The notes under the pieces: model-generated
Told to the model about the DNA's origin: nothing
Databases searched by the model: none
What the model saw: the letters and a program-made list of their open reading frames with translations, nothing else
NCBI RefSeq assembly: GCF_900167565.1
Contig: NZ_FUZV01000002.1
Coordinates: forward strand, 124,001 to 188,000
DNA length: 64,000 nucleotides
Direction of reading: 5' to 3'
Source: Pseudoxanthomonas indica
GTDB lineage: Bacteria > Pseudomonadota > Gammaproteobacteria > Xanthomonadales > Xanthomonadaceae
Made by a program: the position numbers and the translations under genes
Shown: one piece after another, positions 26,744 to 34,651 of the stretch
Position numbering within the stretch: position 1 is the first letter of the stretch
Layout of the letters: each line of letters begins with the position of its first letter

Positions 26744-28111
26744 TCAGACCAGCGCGATCGACTTGTTCTTGCGTTCGGCCAGGCGCTTTTCCAGATAGTG
26801 GATGTTCTGGCCACCGGCCTGGAAACCCTGGTCGCGCATGATCCGCTGCTGCAGCGGGATGTTGGTCTTGATGCCGTCCACCACCATTTCGCTCAGCGCC
26901 ACGCGCATGCGCGCAATCGCGGTCTCGCGATCCGGGCCGTGCACGATCAGTTTGCCGATCATGGAATCGTAGTTCGGCGGCACGCGATAGCCTTCGTAGA
27001 TATGCGTGTCCACGCGCACGCCCGGGCCACCCGGCGGATGGAAATGCTGGATCAGGCCCGGATGCGGCATGAAGGTTTCCGGATCCTCGGCATTGATGCG
27101 GCACTCGATCGCATGGCCGCGCATCACGATGTCTTCCTGCTTGATCGACAGCGGGCGACCGGCGGCGATGCGCAGCTGCTCGCAGACCAGGTCGATGCCG
27201 GTGATGCGCTCGGTGACCGGGTGCTCCACCTGGATGCGGGTGTTCATTTCGATGAAGTAGAAGCGACCGTTCTCGTACAGGAACTCGAACGTGCCAGCGC
27301 CGCGATAGCCGATGCGCAGGCAGGCCTCGACGCAGACCTTGCCGATCTCGGCGCGCTGGGCTTCGGTGATCCCCGGTGCAGGCGCTTCTTCCACCACTTT
27401 CTGGTGGCGACGCTGCATCGAGCAGTCGCGCTCGCCCAGATGGATGGCATTGCCCTGGCCGTCGGCCAGCACCTGGATTTCCACATGGCGTGGATTCTCC
27501 AGGAACTTCTCCATGTACACCTGATCATTGCCGAAGGCCGCCTTGGCTTCGGACTTGGTGGTGGCGATGGAGTTGCTCAGTGCGGCTTCGGCGTGGACCA
27601 CGCGCATGCCGCGACCGCCGCCGCCACCGGCGGCCTTGATGATGACCGGGTAGCCGATCTCGCGCGCCACCTTGGTGTTGGCGACGATGTCGTCACCCAG
27701 CGGACCACCGGAACCCGGCACGCAGGGCACGCCCGCGGCCTTCATCGCGCGGATGGCTTCGACCTTGTCGCCCATCAGGCGGATGGTGTCGGCCTTGGGC
27801 CCGATGAAGATGAAGCCGGACTGCTCCACGCGCTCGGCGAAGTCCGCGTTCTCGCTGAGGAAGCCGTAACCCGGATGGATCGCCTGGGCGTCGGTGACCT
27901 CCGCGGCAGCGATGATCGCCGGCACGTTGAGGTAACTGTCGGTGGAAGGCGCCGGGCCGATGCAGACCGACTCATCGGCCATGGCCACATGCTTGAGATT
28001 GCGATCGACCGTGGAATGCACGGCGACCGTACGAATGCCCAGGGTGTGGCACGCGCGCAGGATACGCAGCGCGATTTCACCCCGATTGGCGATGACGACT
28101 TTGTCTAGCAT
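26744..28111 (-). CDS. accC: acetyl-CoA carboxylase, biotin carboxylase subunit AccC
   Basis: A 455-residue ATP-grasp enzyme that carboxylates biotin on AccB, the first half-reaction of malonyl-CoA and fatty-acid synthesis. Diagnostic segments are [18 protein letters not shown] at the N-terminus, [10 protein letters not shown], the glycine-rich ATP loop [26 protein letters not shown] and the C-terminal [10 protein letters not shown]. Length is normal. It is 10 bp downstream of accB. Confidence 0.98.
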   Translation of the reverse strand: MLDKVVIANRGEIALRILRACHTLGIRTVAVHSTVDRNLKHVAMADESVCIGPAPSTDSYLNVPAIIAAAEVTDAQAIHPGYGFLSENADFAERVEQSGFIFIGPKADTIRLMGDKVEAIRAMKAAGVPCVPGSGGPLGDDIVANTKVAREIGYPVIIKAAGGGGGRGMRVVHAEAALSNSIATTKSEAKAAFGNDQVYMEKFLENPRHVEIQVLADGQGNAIHLGERDCSMQRRHQKVVEEAPAPGITEAQRAEIGKVCVEACLRIGYRGAGTFEFLYENGRFYFIEMNTRIQVEHPVTERITGIDLVCEQLRIAAGRPLSIKQEDIVMRGHAIECRINAEDPETFMPHPGLIQHFHPPGGPGVRVDTHIYEGYRVPPNYDSMIGKLIVHGPDRETAIARMRVALSEMVVDGIKTNIPLQQRIMRDQGFQAGGQNIHYLEKRLAERKNKSIALV

Positions 28112-28121
28112 CGGCGGACCT

Positions 28122-28601
28122 TCAGCTGATCACGAACAGCGGCTGGTCGAATTCCACCGGCTGGCCGCTTTCGGCCAATACGGCCTGGACGGTGCCGGAA
28201 ACGTCGGCCTCGATGGGGTTGAACATCTTCATGGCTTCGATGATCGCCAAGGTGTCGCCGGCCTTGACGGTCTGGCCCACGGTGACGAACGCCGGCTTGT
28301 CCGGCGAGGGCGAGGTGTAGAACGTGCCGACCATCGGCGCGCGCATCACATGGCCGTCGGGCAGGTTGCTGGCCGGCTTGGCGGTGCCGCCGGTCGAGGC
28401 GTCAGTGGGCGAACTCATCGGCATGGGCGCGGCGGGGCGGGCTTCGACCTGCAGCGGTGCGGGTGCGGCCGCGGCGGCGACATAGCCGCCCTTGGGCACG
28501 CGCGCCAGGCGCACGGACTCTTCGCCTTCCTTGATCTCGATTTCGGCGAGGTTCGACTCTTCCAGCAGGTCGATGAGTTTCTTGATTTTGCGCAGATCCA
28601 T
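28122..28601 (-). CDS. accB: acetyl-CoA carboxylase, biotin carboxyl carrier protein AccB
   Basis: A 159-residue biotin carrier. The N-terminal helix [16 protein letters not shown] is typical, followed by an Ala/Pro-rich flexible linker (about 41-82). The biotinyl domain (about 83-159) contains the EAMKM motif with the biotinylated lysine at K125 and the [10 protein letters not shown] strand. It works with AccC downstream; the AccA/AccD transferase subunits lie elsewhere. Confidence 0.97.
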   Translation of the reverse strand: MDLRKIKKLIDLLEESNLAEIEIKEGEESVRLARVPKGGYVAAAAAPAPLQVEARPAAPMPMSSPTDASTGGTAKPASNLPDGHVMRAPMVGTFYTSPSPDKPAFVTVGQTVKAGDTLAIIEAMKMFNPIEADVSGTVQAVLAESGQPVEFDQPLFVIS

Positions 28602-28665
28602 AGAGGCCTCTTTGTTGAACGTGCTTGTATTGGATGTGTCCCGGCGCGGGCGGCCGGCAGGTGGG

Positions 28666-29106
28666 TCAGGCGGACAACCGCGTCAGCGCGGCGTCCAGTG
28701 CATAGCGATAGCTGTCGGCGCCAAACCCGCAGACCACGCCCACCGCCAGATCGCTGAAGTAGCTGTGGTGGCGGAACGGCTCGCGGCTGTGCGGGTTGGA
28801 CAGGTGGATTTCGATGAAGGGCAGGGCCACTGCCGCCAAAGCGTCGCGCAGGGCGACCGAGGTATGGGTGAAGGCGGCCGGGTTGATCAGCACGAAGCCG
28901 GTGCCGTCGGCGCGGGCGGCCTGCACCCGGTTGACCAGTTCGTGCTCGCCATTGGACTGGAAGCTCTCCAGTTCATGGCCGGCCTGGCGGGCCTGCTCCA
29001 CCAGCCCGGCGTCGATGTCAGCCAGGGTCGTGCGGCCATAGACCTCCGGCTCGCGGGTGCCGAGCAGATTGAGGTTGGGGCCATGCAGGACCAGCAGCTT
29101 TGCCAT
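28666..29106 (-). CDS. aroQ: type II 3-dehydroquinate dehydratase AroQ
   Basis: A 146-residue type II dehydroquinase (shikimate pathway step 3). Motifs: [19 protein letters not shown] with the catalytic Arg and Tyr, [26 protein letters not shown] and [17 protein letters not shown]. The in-frame ATG at 29160 is rejected because GGAG lies 6 nt before the ATG at 29106 and homology begins there. It heads the aroQ-accB-accC operon, a conserved order in gammaproteobacteria. Confidence 0.96.
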   Translation of the reverse strand: MAKLLVLHGPNLNLLGTREPEVYGRTTLADIDAGLVEQARQAGHELESFQSNGEHELVNRVQAARADGTGFVLINPAAFTHTSVALRDALAAVALPFIEIHLSNPHSREPFRHHSYFSDLAVGVVCGFGADSYRYALDAALTRLSA

Positions 29107-29237
29107 CGAGCGCTCCAGCGGAAGGCCGGCAGTCTGCGCGAAGCGGGCGATGCTGTCCATATCGCCGAAGTTGCTAGCGTTTTAATCAACTGTTTGAAAA
29201 TTGCCGGCCGGCCCGCCGTTGTGCGCTCTTGAGGCCC

Positions 29238-29960
29238 TCAGCGCTTGCCAGTTTTCTTGCGGGGCGCTGCAGGTGCAGCTGCTGTGGGTGTGGCAGCTGG
29301 CTTCTTCAGCCGCAGGGCGGCCGGGCTGGCCGCCGCCGCCTCGTCGCCGTGCAGGGTCATCAGCGATTCCATCAACTGCTCATCGGCGCTGGAGCACACA
29401 CCCAGCAGCAGGACTTCGTCGCAGCCCTCGGCGGCGATGTAGGCATGGCCCATGTTGGAGTCGATATAGACGGCCTGGCCCACTTCCAGGATCACCGGGT
29501 CGTAGAACTCGGTGTGGACCTCGGCGCGGCCTTCCAGCACGTGGATGTACTCCTCGCCGGAGTGGTGCACCAGGTTGCCGAATTCCTCGATGCTCTTGGC
29601 GCGCACCCGGGTCAGCACTGGAATCATGCGCTTACGCCGAAGTTCCGGGCACAGGTAGTAATACTCGTAGTTGGGCGTGTTGACCCGGATCGCGTCCTCG
29701 ATGCGGCCGATGCTGCGGCGCGCGGTCACCGGCGCCTCGGCCACTTCGTCCTCTTCGGCAAACAGCTCGGACATGCGCAGGTTCAGGCGCTGGCTCAGCT
29801 GCAACAGCTTGTCGTAGGTCAGGGTCAGGCGGTCGTGTTCCACCTTGGACAGGGTGGACAGCGGAATGCCTGATTGCTCGCTCATTTCCTTGAGCGTCCA
29901 GCCTTTGCGGGTGCGCAAAGAACGCAGCAGGCCGCCGATGGTGGGGTGTGGCGATGTCAT
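29238..29960 (-). CDS. XRE-family regulator with C-terminal cupin sensor domain
   Basis: A 240-residue transcription factor. The N-terminal XRE helix-turn-helix spans about 8-63 (TLKEMSEQSGIPLSTLSKVE). A cupin domain (about 115-185) has candidate metal or ligand residues H132, H133, E136, E137, H140 and H172. An Ala/Pro/Lys-rich basic tail ends the protein. XRE-cupin proteins commonly sense amino acids, peptides or polyamines and control neighbouring catabolic genes. AAGGAG lies before the ATG at 29960. It is divergent from unit 1 of the D-amino-acid/peptide cluster and has a copy of the shared CTAATCAG-like element 43 nt upstream, so it probably regulates the cluster and itself (inference). 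Confidence 0.85.
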   Translation of the reverse strand: MTSPHPTIGGLLRSLRTRKGWTLKEMSEQSGIPLSTLSKVEHDRLTLTYDKLLQLSQRLNLRMSELFAEEDEVAEAPVTARRSIGRIEDAIRVNTPNYEYYYLCPELRRKRMIPVLTRVRAKSIEEFGNLVHHSGEEYIHVLEGRAEVHTEFYDPVILEVGQAVYIDSNMGHAYIAAEGCDEVLLLGVCSSADEQLMESLMTLHGDEAAAASPAALRLKKPAATPTAAAPAAPRKKTGKR

Positions 29961-30002
29961 TGCTTGCTGACTCCTTGCCCGGGGGCAAACTGCATGCGCG
30001 TC

Positions 30003-30030
30003 CTGATTGGGAGCATCATCGCCTGACCCG
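30003..30030 (-). promoter_or_regulatory. operator-like element upstream of the XRE-cupin regulator (site R)
   Basis: On the minus strand CCAATCAG (30010-30003) is identical to a site in the TonB-receptor promoter. A weaker copy, CGGGTCAG (30030-30023), begins exactly 20 bp upstream. The position, 43-70 nt before the regulator ATG, suggests autoregulation. The remainder of the 278-bp divergent gap (29961-30238) shows only these sites and the unit 1 promoter. Confidence 0.45.
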
Positions 30031-30135
30031 GCCTGACTCGGGAAGAGTGGGCCGGACGCTTCGTTCCTGCTCGCCGGCAGTGGCATGCGCCTGGCGGGCG
30101 ATCCGGGATGCATGCCACGGAGTGAGAAAAGGGCG

Positions 30136-30175
30136 TTGACAATTCTCTGATTAGGACAAAGTATAGCCGAATCAG
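30136..30175 (+). promoter_or_regulatory. promoter and paired operator of catabolic unit 1 (site A)
   Basis: TTGACA at 30136-30141 lies in a 13-bp stretch (GTTGACAATTCTC) that is identical in the unit 2 promoter. Two elements follow: CTGATTAG (30147-30154, reverse of CTAATCAG) and CGAATCAG (30168-30175), 21 bp apart start to start. A -10 is less certain: AAGTAT (17-nt spacer) or TATAGC (20-nt). The elements flank or overlap the -10, as expected of a repressor site. Confidence 0.6.
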
Positions 30176-30238
30176 GATTGCCAGGCTTCCTGGCGTCATT
30201 CCATTCAATGCTTCAACAGAGAGGGGAGAGCCCTGTCG

Positions 30239-32251
30239 ATGCGTTCGATTTCTTCGTTCCTGGCCGGTTTGCTGGCCGTTCTGGTGGTTGCGCCCGCTGC
30301 GGCCCAACAGACTGTTCCCGCGCCGATGCAGGCGCCGACCGCGAGCGTGCCGCCCGCGCCTGAGACCAGCGCGGCGGCCGCGCCCGCGGCCGACGGCAAT
30401 GCGGCCCTGACCCGCGCCGATGCCGAAGCCTGGCTCGACGGGCTGATGCCGTACGCGATCGGTCGCGGCAACATCCCGGGCGCCGTCGTGGTCATCGTCA
30501 AGGATGGCCAGGTGTTGCTGCAGAAGGGCTACGGCTATGCCGACCTGGAAAAGCGCACGCCGGTGGATCCGGCCACCACGCTGTTCCGTCCCGGCTCGGT
30601 GTCCAAGCTGTTCACCTGGACTGCGGTGATGCAGCTGGTCGAACAGGGCAAGCTGGATTTGGATGCCGACGTCAACCAGTACCTCGACTTCAAGATTCCG
30701 CCGCGCAAGGACAAGCCAGTCACGCTGCGCCAGGTGCTGACCCATACCACCGGCATGGAAGAGTACGTGCGCGGCCTGATCACCGCCGATCCGAGCGACG
30801 CGGTGACGCTGGAGAACTACATCAAGAGCTGGGTGCCCACCCGCATCTTCGATGCAGGCACCACGCCGGCGTATTCCAACTACGCCACCACGCTGGCCGG
30901 TTACATCGTGCAGCGCGTGTCGGGCCAGCCGTTCGATGACTACATCGAAAAGCACATCTTCCAGCCGTTGGACATGCAGCACGCCAGCTTCCGCCAGCCG
31001 CTGCCGGCTGCGCTGTTGCCGCACATGTCCAAGGGCTACAAGGTGGGCGTGGACAAGCCGCAGGGCTTTGAAATCGTCAATCCCGCGCCGGCCGGCAGCC
31101 TGTCCGCGAGCGGCCAGGACATGGGCCAGTTCATGATCGCGCACCTGCAGAACGGCGCGTTCGGTTCCAACCGCATCCTGCGCGAAGACACCGCCAAGCA
31201 GATGCACGAGACTGCGCTGACCATCCTGCCGCCGCTCAACCGCATGCTGCTGGGTTTCTACGAAACCAACGTCAATGGCCACCGCTCGATCACCCACGCC
31301 GGTGACACCCAGTGGTTCCATAGCCAGCTGAGCCTGTTCCCGGACGACAACATCGGCATCTTCGTATCGATGAACAGTTCCGGCACCGAAGGCGTGGCCG
31401 GCAAGATTCGCAGCACGCTGTTCAAGGGTTTCGCCGATCGCTACCTGCCCGGCCCGAACCATGAAGGCAGCGTCGACGCCGCCACCGCCAAGCTGCACGC
31501 GCAGCAGATGGTCGGCGTGTACGACAACAGCCGCCGCTCCGACGATACCTTCGTCACCCTGTCCAACCTGGCCGGGCAGATGAAGGTCGGCTTGAACGAC
31601 AAGGGCGAACTGCTGATTCCGGCGCTGACCGATCTCAATGGCCAGCCCACCCAGTGGGTCGAGATTGCGCCGTACGTGTGGCGTGACGTCAACGGCTCCG
31701 ATCGTCTGGCCGCCAAGTTCGAGAACGGCCGCATCGTGCGCTTCAGCGTGGACCCGTTCTCGCCCTTCATGATGTTCGAGCCGGTGCCGGCGTCGAAGTC
31801 GGGCAGCTGGCTGGTGCCGGCGTTCATCGCCTCGGTGGTGGCGCTGTTGCTGACCGTGCTGGCCTGGCCGGTGTCGGCGCTGGTGCGCCGCCACTACGGC
31901 AAGGCGTACGCGCTGTCGGGCAGCGATGCCCAGGCCCACCGCGTGATCCGCTGGACCGCGCTGGCGGTGCTGGCGGTGCTTATTGGCTACATCGTGTTGC
32001 TGGTGATGATGTTCAGCAACTACGACCTGCTGTCGCCGCGCAACAACGTCTGGGTGCACCTGCTGCGCGTGCTCTGCCTGATCACCTTCCCGCTGGGCGC
32101 GCTGATCGGCCTGTGGAATGCCTGGAGCGTGCTGCGCAGCCGTCGCCGCAAGTGGGCCAAGTTCTGGGCCATCGTGCTGGCCGTGTCCTTCCTGGTCCTG
32201 CTGTGGGTGGGCATCGCCTTCCACATGCTCGGCTACAGCGCCAACTACTGA
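30239..32251 (+). CDS. exported serine hydrolase (beta-lactamase/penicillin-binding-protein-like) with C-terminal membrane helices
   Basis: A 670-residue serine hydrolase of the class C beta-lactamase / DD-peptidase fold. A signal peptide (about 1-22) and an Ala/Pro-rich linker precede the catalytic domain (about 62-420). S120-V-S-K123 is the SxxK nucleophile motif, Y212-S-N214 the YxN motif and HAGDT the third motif. A beta domain follows, then about four transmembrane helices after residue 520, so the catalytic part is tethered at the periplasmic face. Relatives act on D-amino-acid peptides, peptidoglycan or esters. GAGGGGAG precedes the ATG. It is the first gene of unit 1, but an internal terminator follows it. 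Confidence 0.82.
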   Translation: MRSISSFLAGLLAVLVVAPAAAQQTVPAPMQAPTASVPPAPETSAAAAPAADGNAALTRADAEAWLDGLMPYAIGRGNIPGAVVVIVKDGQVLLQKGYGYADLEKRTPVDPATTLFRPGSVSKLFTWTAVMQLVEQGKLDLDADVNQYLDFKIPPRKDKPVTLRQVLTHTTGMEEYVRGLITADPSDAVTLENYIKSWVPTRIFDAGTTPAYSNYATTLAGYIVQRVSGQPFDDYIEKHIFQPLDMQHASFRQPLPAALLPHMSKGYKVGVDKPQGFEIVNPAPAGSLSASGQDMGQFMIAHLQNGAFGSNRILREDTAKQMHETALTILPPLNRMLLGFYETNVNGHRSITHAGDTQWFHSQLSLFPDDNIGIFVSMNSSGTEGVAGKIRSTLFKGFADRYLPGPNHEGSVDAATAKLHAQQMVGVYDNSRRSDDTFVTLSNLAGQMKVGLNDKGELLIPALTDLNGQPTQWVEIAPYVWRDVNGSDRLAAKFENGRIVRFSVDPFSPFMMFEPVPASKSGSWLVPAFIASVVALLLTVLAWPVSALVRRHYGKAYALSGSDAQAHRVIRWTALAVLAVLIGYIVLLVMMFSNYDLLSPRNNVWVHLLRVLCLITFPLGALIGLWNAWSVLRSRRRKWAKFWAIVLAVSFLVLLWVGIAFHMLGYSANY

Positions 32252-32255
32252 GTCA

Positions 32256-32291
32256 ACGGCGGCACCGTCTCGGCGGTGCCGCCGTCTTTTT
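32256..32291 (+). terminator. strong hairpin with T-run between the serine hydrolase and the racemase gene
   Basis: A perfect 12-bp stem (32256-32267 with 32274-32285), a 6-nt loop and CTTTTT after it. It sits inside an otherwise co-directional gene run, so it should reduce transcription of the downstream cytoplasmic genes relative to the hydrolase. Confidence 0.88.
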
Positions 32292-32317
32292 CCACCTGCA
32301 TTGCCCTGGAGCCGGAC

Positions 32318-33343
32318 ATGCCTTCCGTTCCTTCCGCGCGCCTGCGTCTTGGCCTGCACAACGAGCCGCTGCCGCTGACCCACCCGTTCCGCATCTCCGG
32401 CTACGTGTTCAACGCCATGCCGGCCACCGTGGTGAACCTGCACGATGGGCGGTATGAAGGTCGCGGCGAAGGCGCCGGCGTCTACTACCTGCACGACACC
32501 CCGGAACAGATGCTGGCGACGCTGGAATCGCATCGCGAGGTGATTGAAGCCGGCATCAGTCGCGCCGAACTGCGGCAGCTGTTGCCTGCGGGCGGCGCAC
32601 GCAATGCCCTGGATGGCGCGCTGTGGGAGCTGGAATCGCAACGCACCGGCGTGCCGGTGTGGGCGCTGGCCGGACTGCCCGCCACGCGGCCACTGTTGAC
32701 CACCTTCACGGTGGGCGCCGATGCGCCCGATGTCGCCGCACGCGCCGCCGTCGCCTATACGCAGGCGCGCGCGATCAAGATCAAGCTCAGCGGTGATCTG
32801 GATGAGGACATTGCACGCGTGCGCGCTGTACGCAGCGCTCGCGCCGATGTCTGGATTGGCGTGGATGCCAACCAGGGTTACGTGCCGGCGACGCTGGAGC
32901 GGCTGCTGCCGGCCTTGGTCGACAACCGCGTCTCCTTGCTCGAGCAACCGGTCGCGCGCGGCAGCGAAGCGCAGCTCGACGGTATCGACCACATCGTGCC
33001 GATTGCCGCGGACGAGAGCGTGCAGGGCTTCGATGAACTGGAAGCGCTGGTGGGGCGCTTCGATGTCGCCAACATCAAGCTGGACAAGTGCGGCGGCCTC
33101 ACCGAAGGGCTGCTGATGGCGCGGCGCGCACGCGAACTGGGCCTGCAGGTGATGGTGGGCAACATGGCCGGCACCAGCCTGGCGATGGCGCCGGCGTTCG
33201 TGGTGGGCCAGCTGTGCGACGTGGTGGATCTTGATGGTCCTTTGTTCCTGGTCAGCGATCACACGCCGGGCGTGGTCTATCGCGACGGCTACATCACCTG
33301 CGGCGACGATGTCTGGGGCGCCGGCCGGGTGATCCGCGCATGA
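32318..33343 (+). CDS. dgcA: enolase-superfamily racemase/epimerase, N-acetyl-D-Glu racemase DgcA or L-Ala-D/L-Glu epimerase type
   Basis: A 341-residue enolase-superfamily enzyme with the muconate-lactonising-type barrel. K154 and K156 (KIKL) form the first acid/base pair. Metal ligands are D183 (GVDANQGY), E209 (LLEQPV) and D232 (ADESV), and the opposite lysine lies in IKLDKCGG (254-257). These are the residues of dipeptide epimerases (YcjG type). Some of this family have been reassigned, as I recall, to DgcA, which racemises N-acetyl-D-glutamate after acetylation by DgcN (DUF1611). A DUF1611 gene in unit 2 (39034-40074) favours that reading. TGGAG precedes the ATG. It overlaps the transporter gene by 4 bp. 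Confidence 0.78.
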   Translation: MPSVPSARLRLGLHNEPLPLTHPFRISGYVFNAMPATVVNLHDGRYEGRGEGAGVYYLHDTPEQMLATLESHREVIEAGISRAELRQLLPAGGARNALDGALWELESQRTGVPVWALAGLPATRPLLTTFTVGADAPDVAARAAVAYTQARAIKIKLSGDLDEDIARVRAVRSARADVWIGVDANQGYVPATLERLLPALVDNRVSLLEQPVARGSEAQLDGIDHIVPIAADESVQGFDELEALVGRFDVANIKLDKCGGLTEGLLMARRARELGLQVMVGNMAGTSLAMAPAFVVGQLCDVVDLDGPLFLVSDHTPGVVYRDGYITCGDDVWGAGRVIRA

Positions 33344-34596
33344 GCAGCGTCCAGGACAAGACCTGGTTCGGCCAGCCACGTGGCCTGACCATCCTGTTCC
33401 TGACCAACATGTGGGAGTTGTTTTCCTACTACGGCATGCGCGCGCTGCTGGTCTACTACATGACCAAGCAGTTGATGTTCGCGCAGGAGAAGGCGTCCTT
33501 CATCTACGGCACCTACACCGCGATGGCCTACTTCACGCCGATCGTCGGTGGTGTCATCGCCGATCGCTGGCTGGGCAAGCGACGCGCGGTGATCCTGGGC
33601 GGCAGCATCATGGCGCTGGGCCATTTCCTGATGGCCTTCGAACCGCTGTTCTACCTGGCGCTGGCCACCATCGCGCTGGGCAATGGTCTGTTCCTGCCCA
33701 GCCTGCCCAGCCAGATCAATGATCTGTATCGCGCCGACGATCCGCGTCGTGGCCGCGCCTACAACGTCTACTACGTGGGCTTGAACCTGGGCGGTTTCCT
33801 GGCACCGCTGGTGTGCGGCACGCTCGGTGAGGTCTATGGCTGGCATTACGGATTCGGTGCGGCCGGCATCGGCATGTTCGTGGGCCTGATGATCTACGTG
33901 GCCGGGCACAAGTATCTGCCGCAGGAGGCGCAGCGCAGCGCGCCCGTGCAGCCTTCGGAGGGCCCGGCTTCGTCGGGTCGCCTGTGGTTGCTGCTGCTTG
34001 GCGTCGGCATTGCCGCCACCATTTTCCGCGGTGCTTACGAACAGATTGGCAACACCCTGCCGTTGTGGATCGACAGCGGGGTGGATCGCAGCCTGGGTTC
34101 GTTCGTCATCCCGATGACCTGGTTCCAGTCGCTCAATCCGCTGCTGGTGATCAGCATGACGCCGTTCCTGCTGTGGTTCTGGCGGCTTCGCGCGGGGCAG
34201 GGCAAGGAGACGCGACCGGCGATCAAGATGGCCATTGGCGCGCTGATTGTCGCCGCGGCGTACCTGATGCTGGCGGTGGTCACTGCGACCCTGGGCGATC
34301 AACGCGCCACATGGCCGTGGCTGCTCGCTTTCTTCATCGTGCTGACCTTTGGCGAGTTGTACATCCTGCCGACCGGGCTGGGCCTGTTCGCACGCCTGGC
34401 GCCGGCACGACTGGGCGCGACCACGGTGGCATCGTGGTTCCTGGCGATCTTCAGCGGCAGTTTGCTGGCGGGCGCGGTCGGCACGCTGTGGAGCAGCGCC
34501 AGCCATGCCGGGTTTTTCGTATTGCTCGCCGCACTGGCGGTCGTGGCGGCCGGATTGCTCTGGCTGCTCGACAAGCCGATTCGCCAACGGATCTGA
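33340..34596 (+). CDS. POT-family (PTR2-like) peptide transporter of the major facilitator superfamily
   Basis: A 418-residue inner-membrane transporter with about 12 helices. The N-terminus has SYYGMRALLVYYMTKQL and the next helices GTYTAMAYFTPIVGGVIADRWLGKRR, both characteristic of proton-dependent oligopeptide transporters. The usual ExxERFxYYG motif of helix 1 is N23-M-W-E26-L27-F28 here, so the first Glu and the Arg are missing. This suggests altered proton coupling or a distinct subfamily. Translational coupling to the racemase gene (ATGA) ties uptake to breakdown of its substrate, most likely D-residue-containing di- or tripeptides (inference). Confidence 0.82.
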   Translation: MSSVQDKTWFGQPRGLTILFLTNMWELFSYYGMRALLVYYMTKQLMFAQEKASFIYGTYTAMAYFTPIVGGVIADRWLGKRRAVILGGSIMALGHFLMAFEPLFYLALATIALGNGLFLPSLPSQINDLYRADDPRRGRAYNVYYVGLNLGGFLAPLVCGTLGEVYGWHYGFGAAGIGMFVGLMIYVAGHKYLPQEAQRSAPVQPSEGPASSGRLWLLLLGVGIAATIFRGAYEQIGNTLPLWIDSGVDRSLGSFVIPMTWFQSLNPLLVISMTPFLLWFWRLRAGQGKETRPAIKMAIGALIVAAAYLMLAVVTATLGDQRATWPWLLAFFIVLTFGELYILPTGLGLFARLAPARLGATTVASWFLAIFSGSLLAGAVGTLWSSASHAGFFVLLAALAVVAAGLLWLLDKPIRQRI

Positions 34597-34651
34597 TGCC
34601 GGGCTTGCGTAGACGACTCTGACCCCTGTTTTTCCGTTCTGGAGACTGCCC

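Noticed and set aside
29957-33379. Very long open frame (over 1100 codons) on the minus strand opposite the serine hydrolase and racemase genes
   Set aside because: Histidine/glutamine/arginine-rich composition typical of antisense frames in high-GC genes, with no domain motifs. The plus-strand genes have intact catalytic motifs, promoters and ribosome binding sites.
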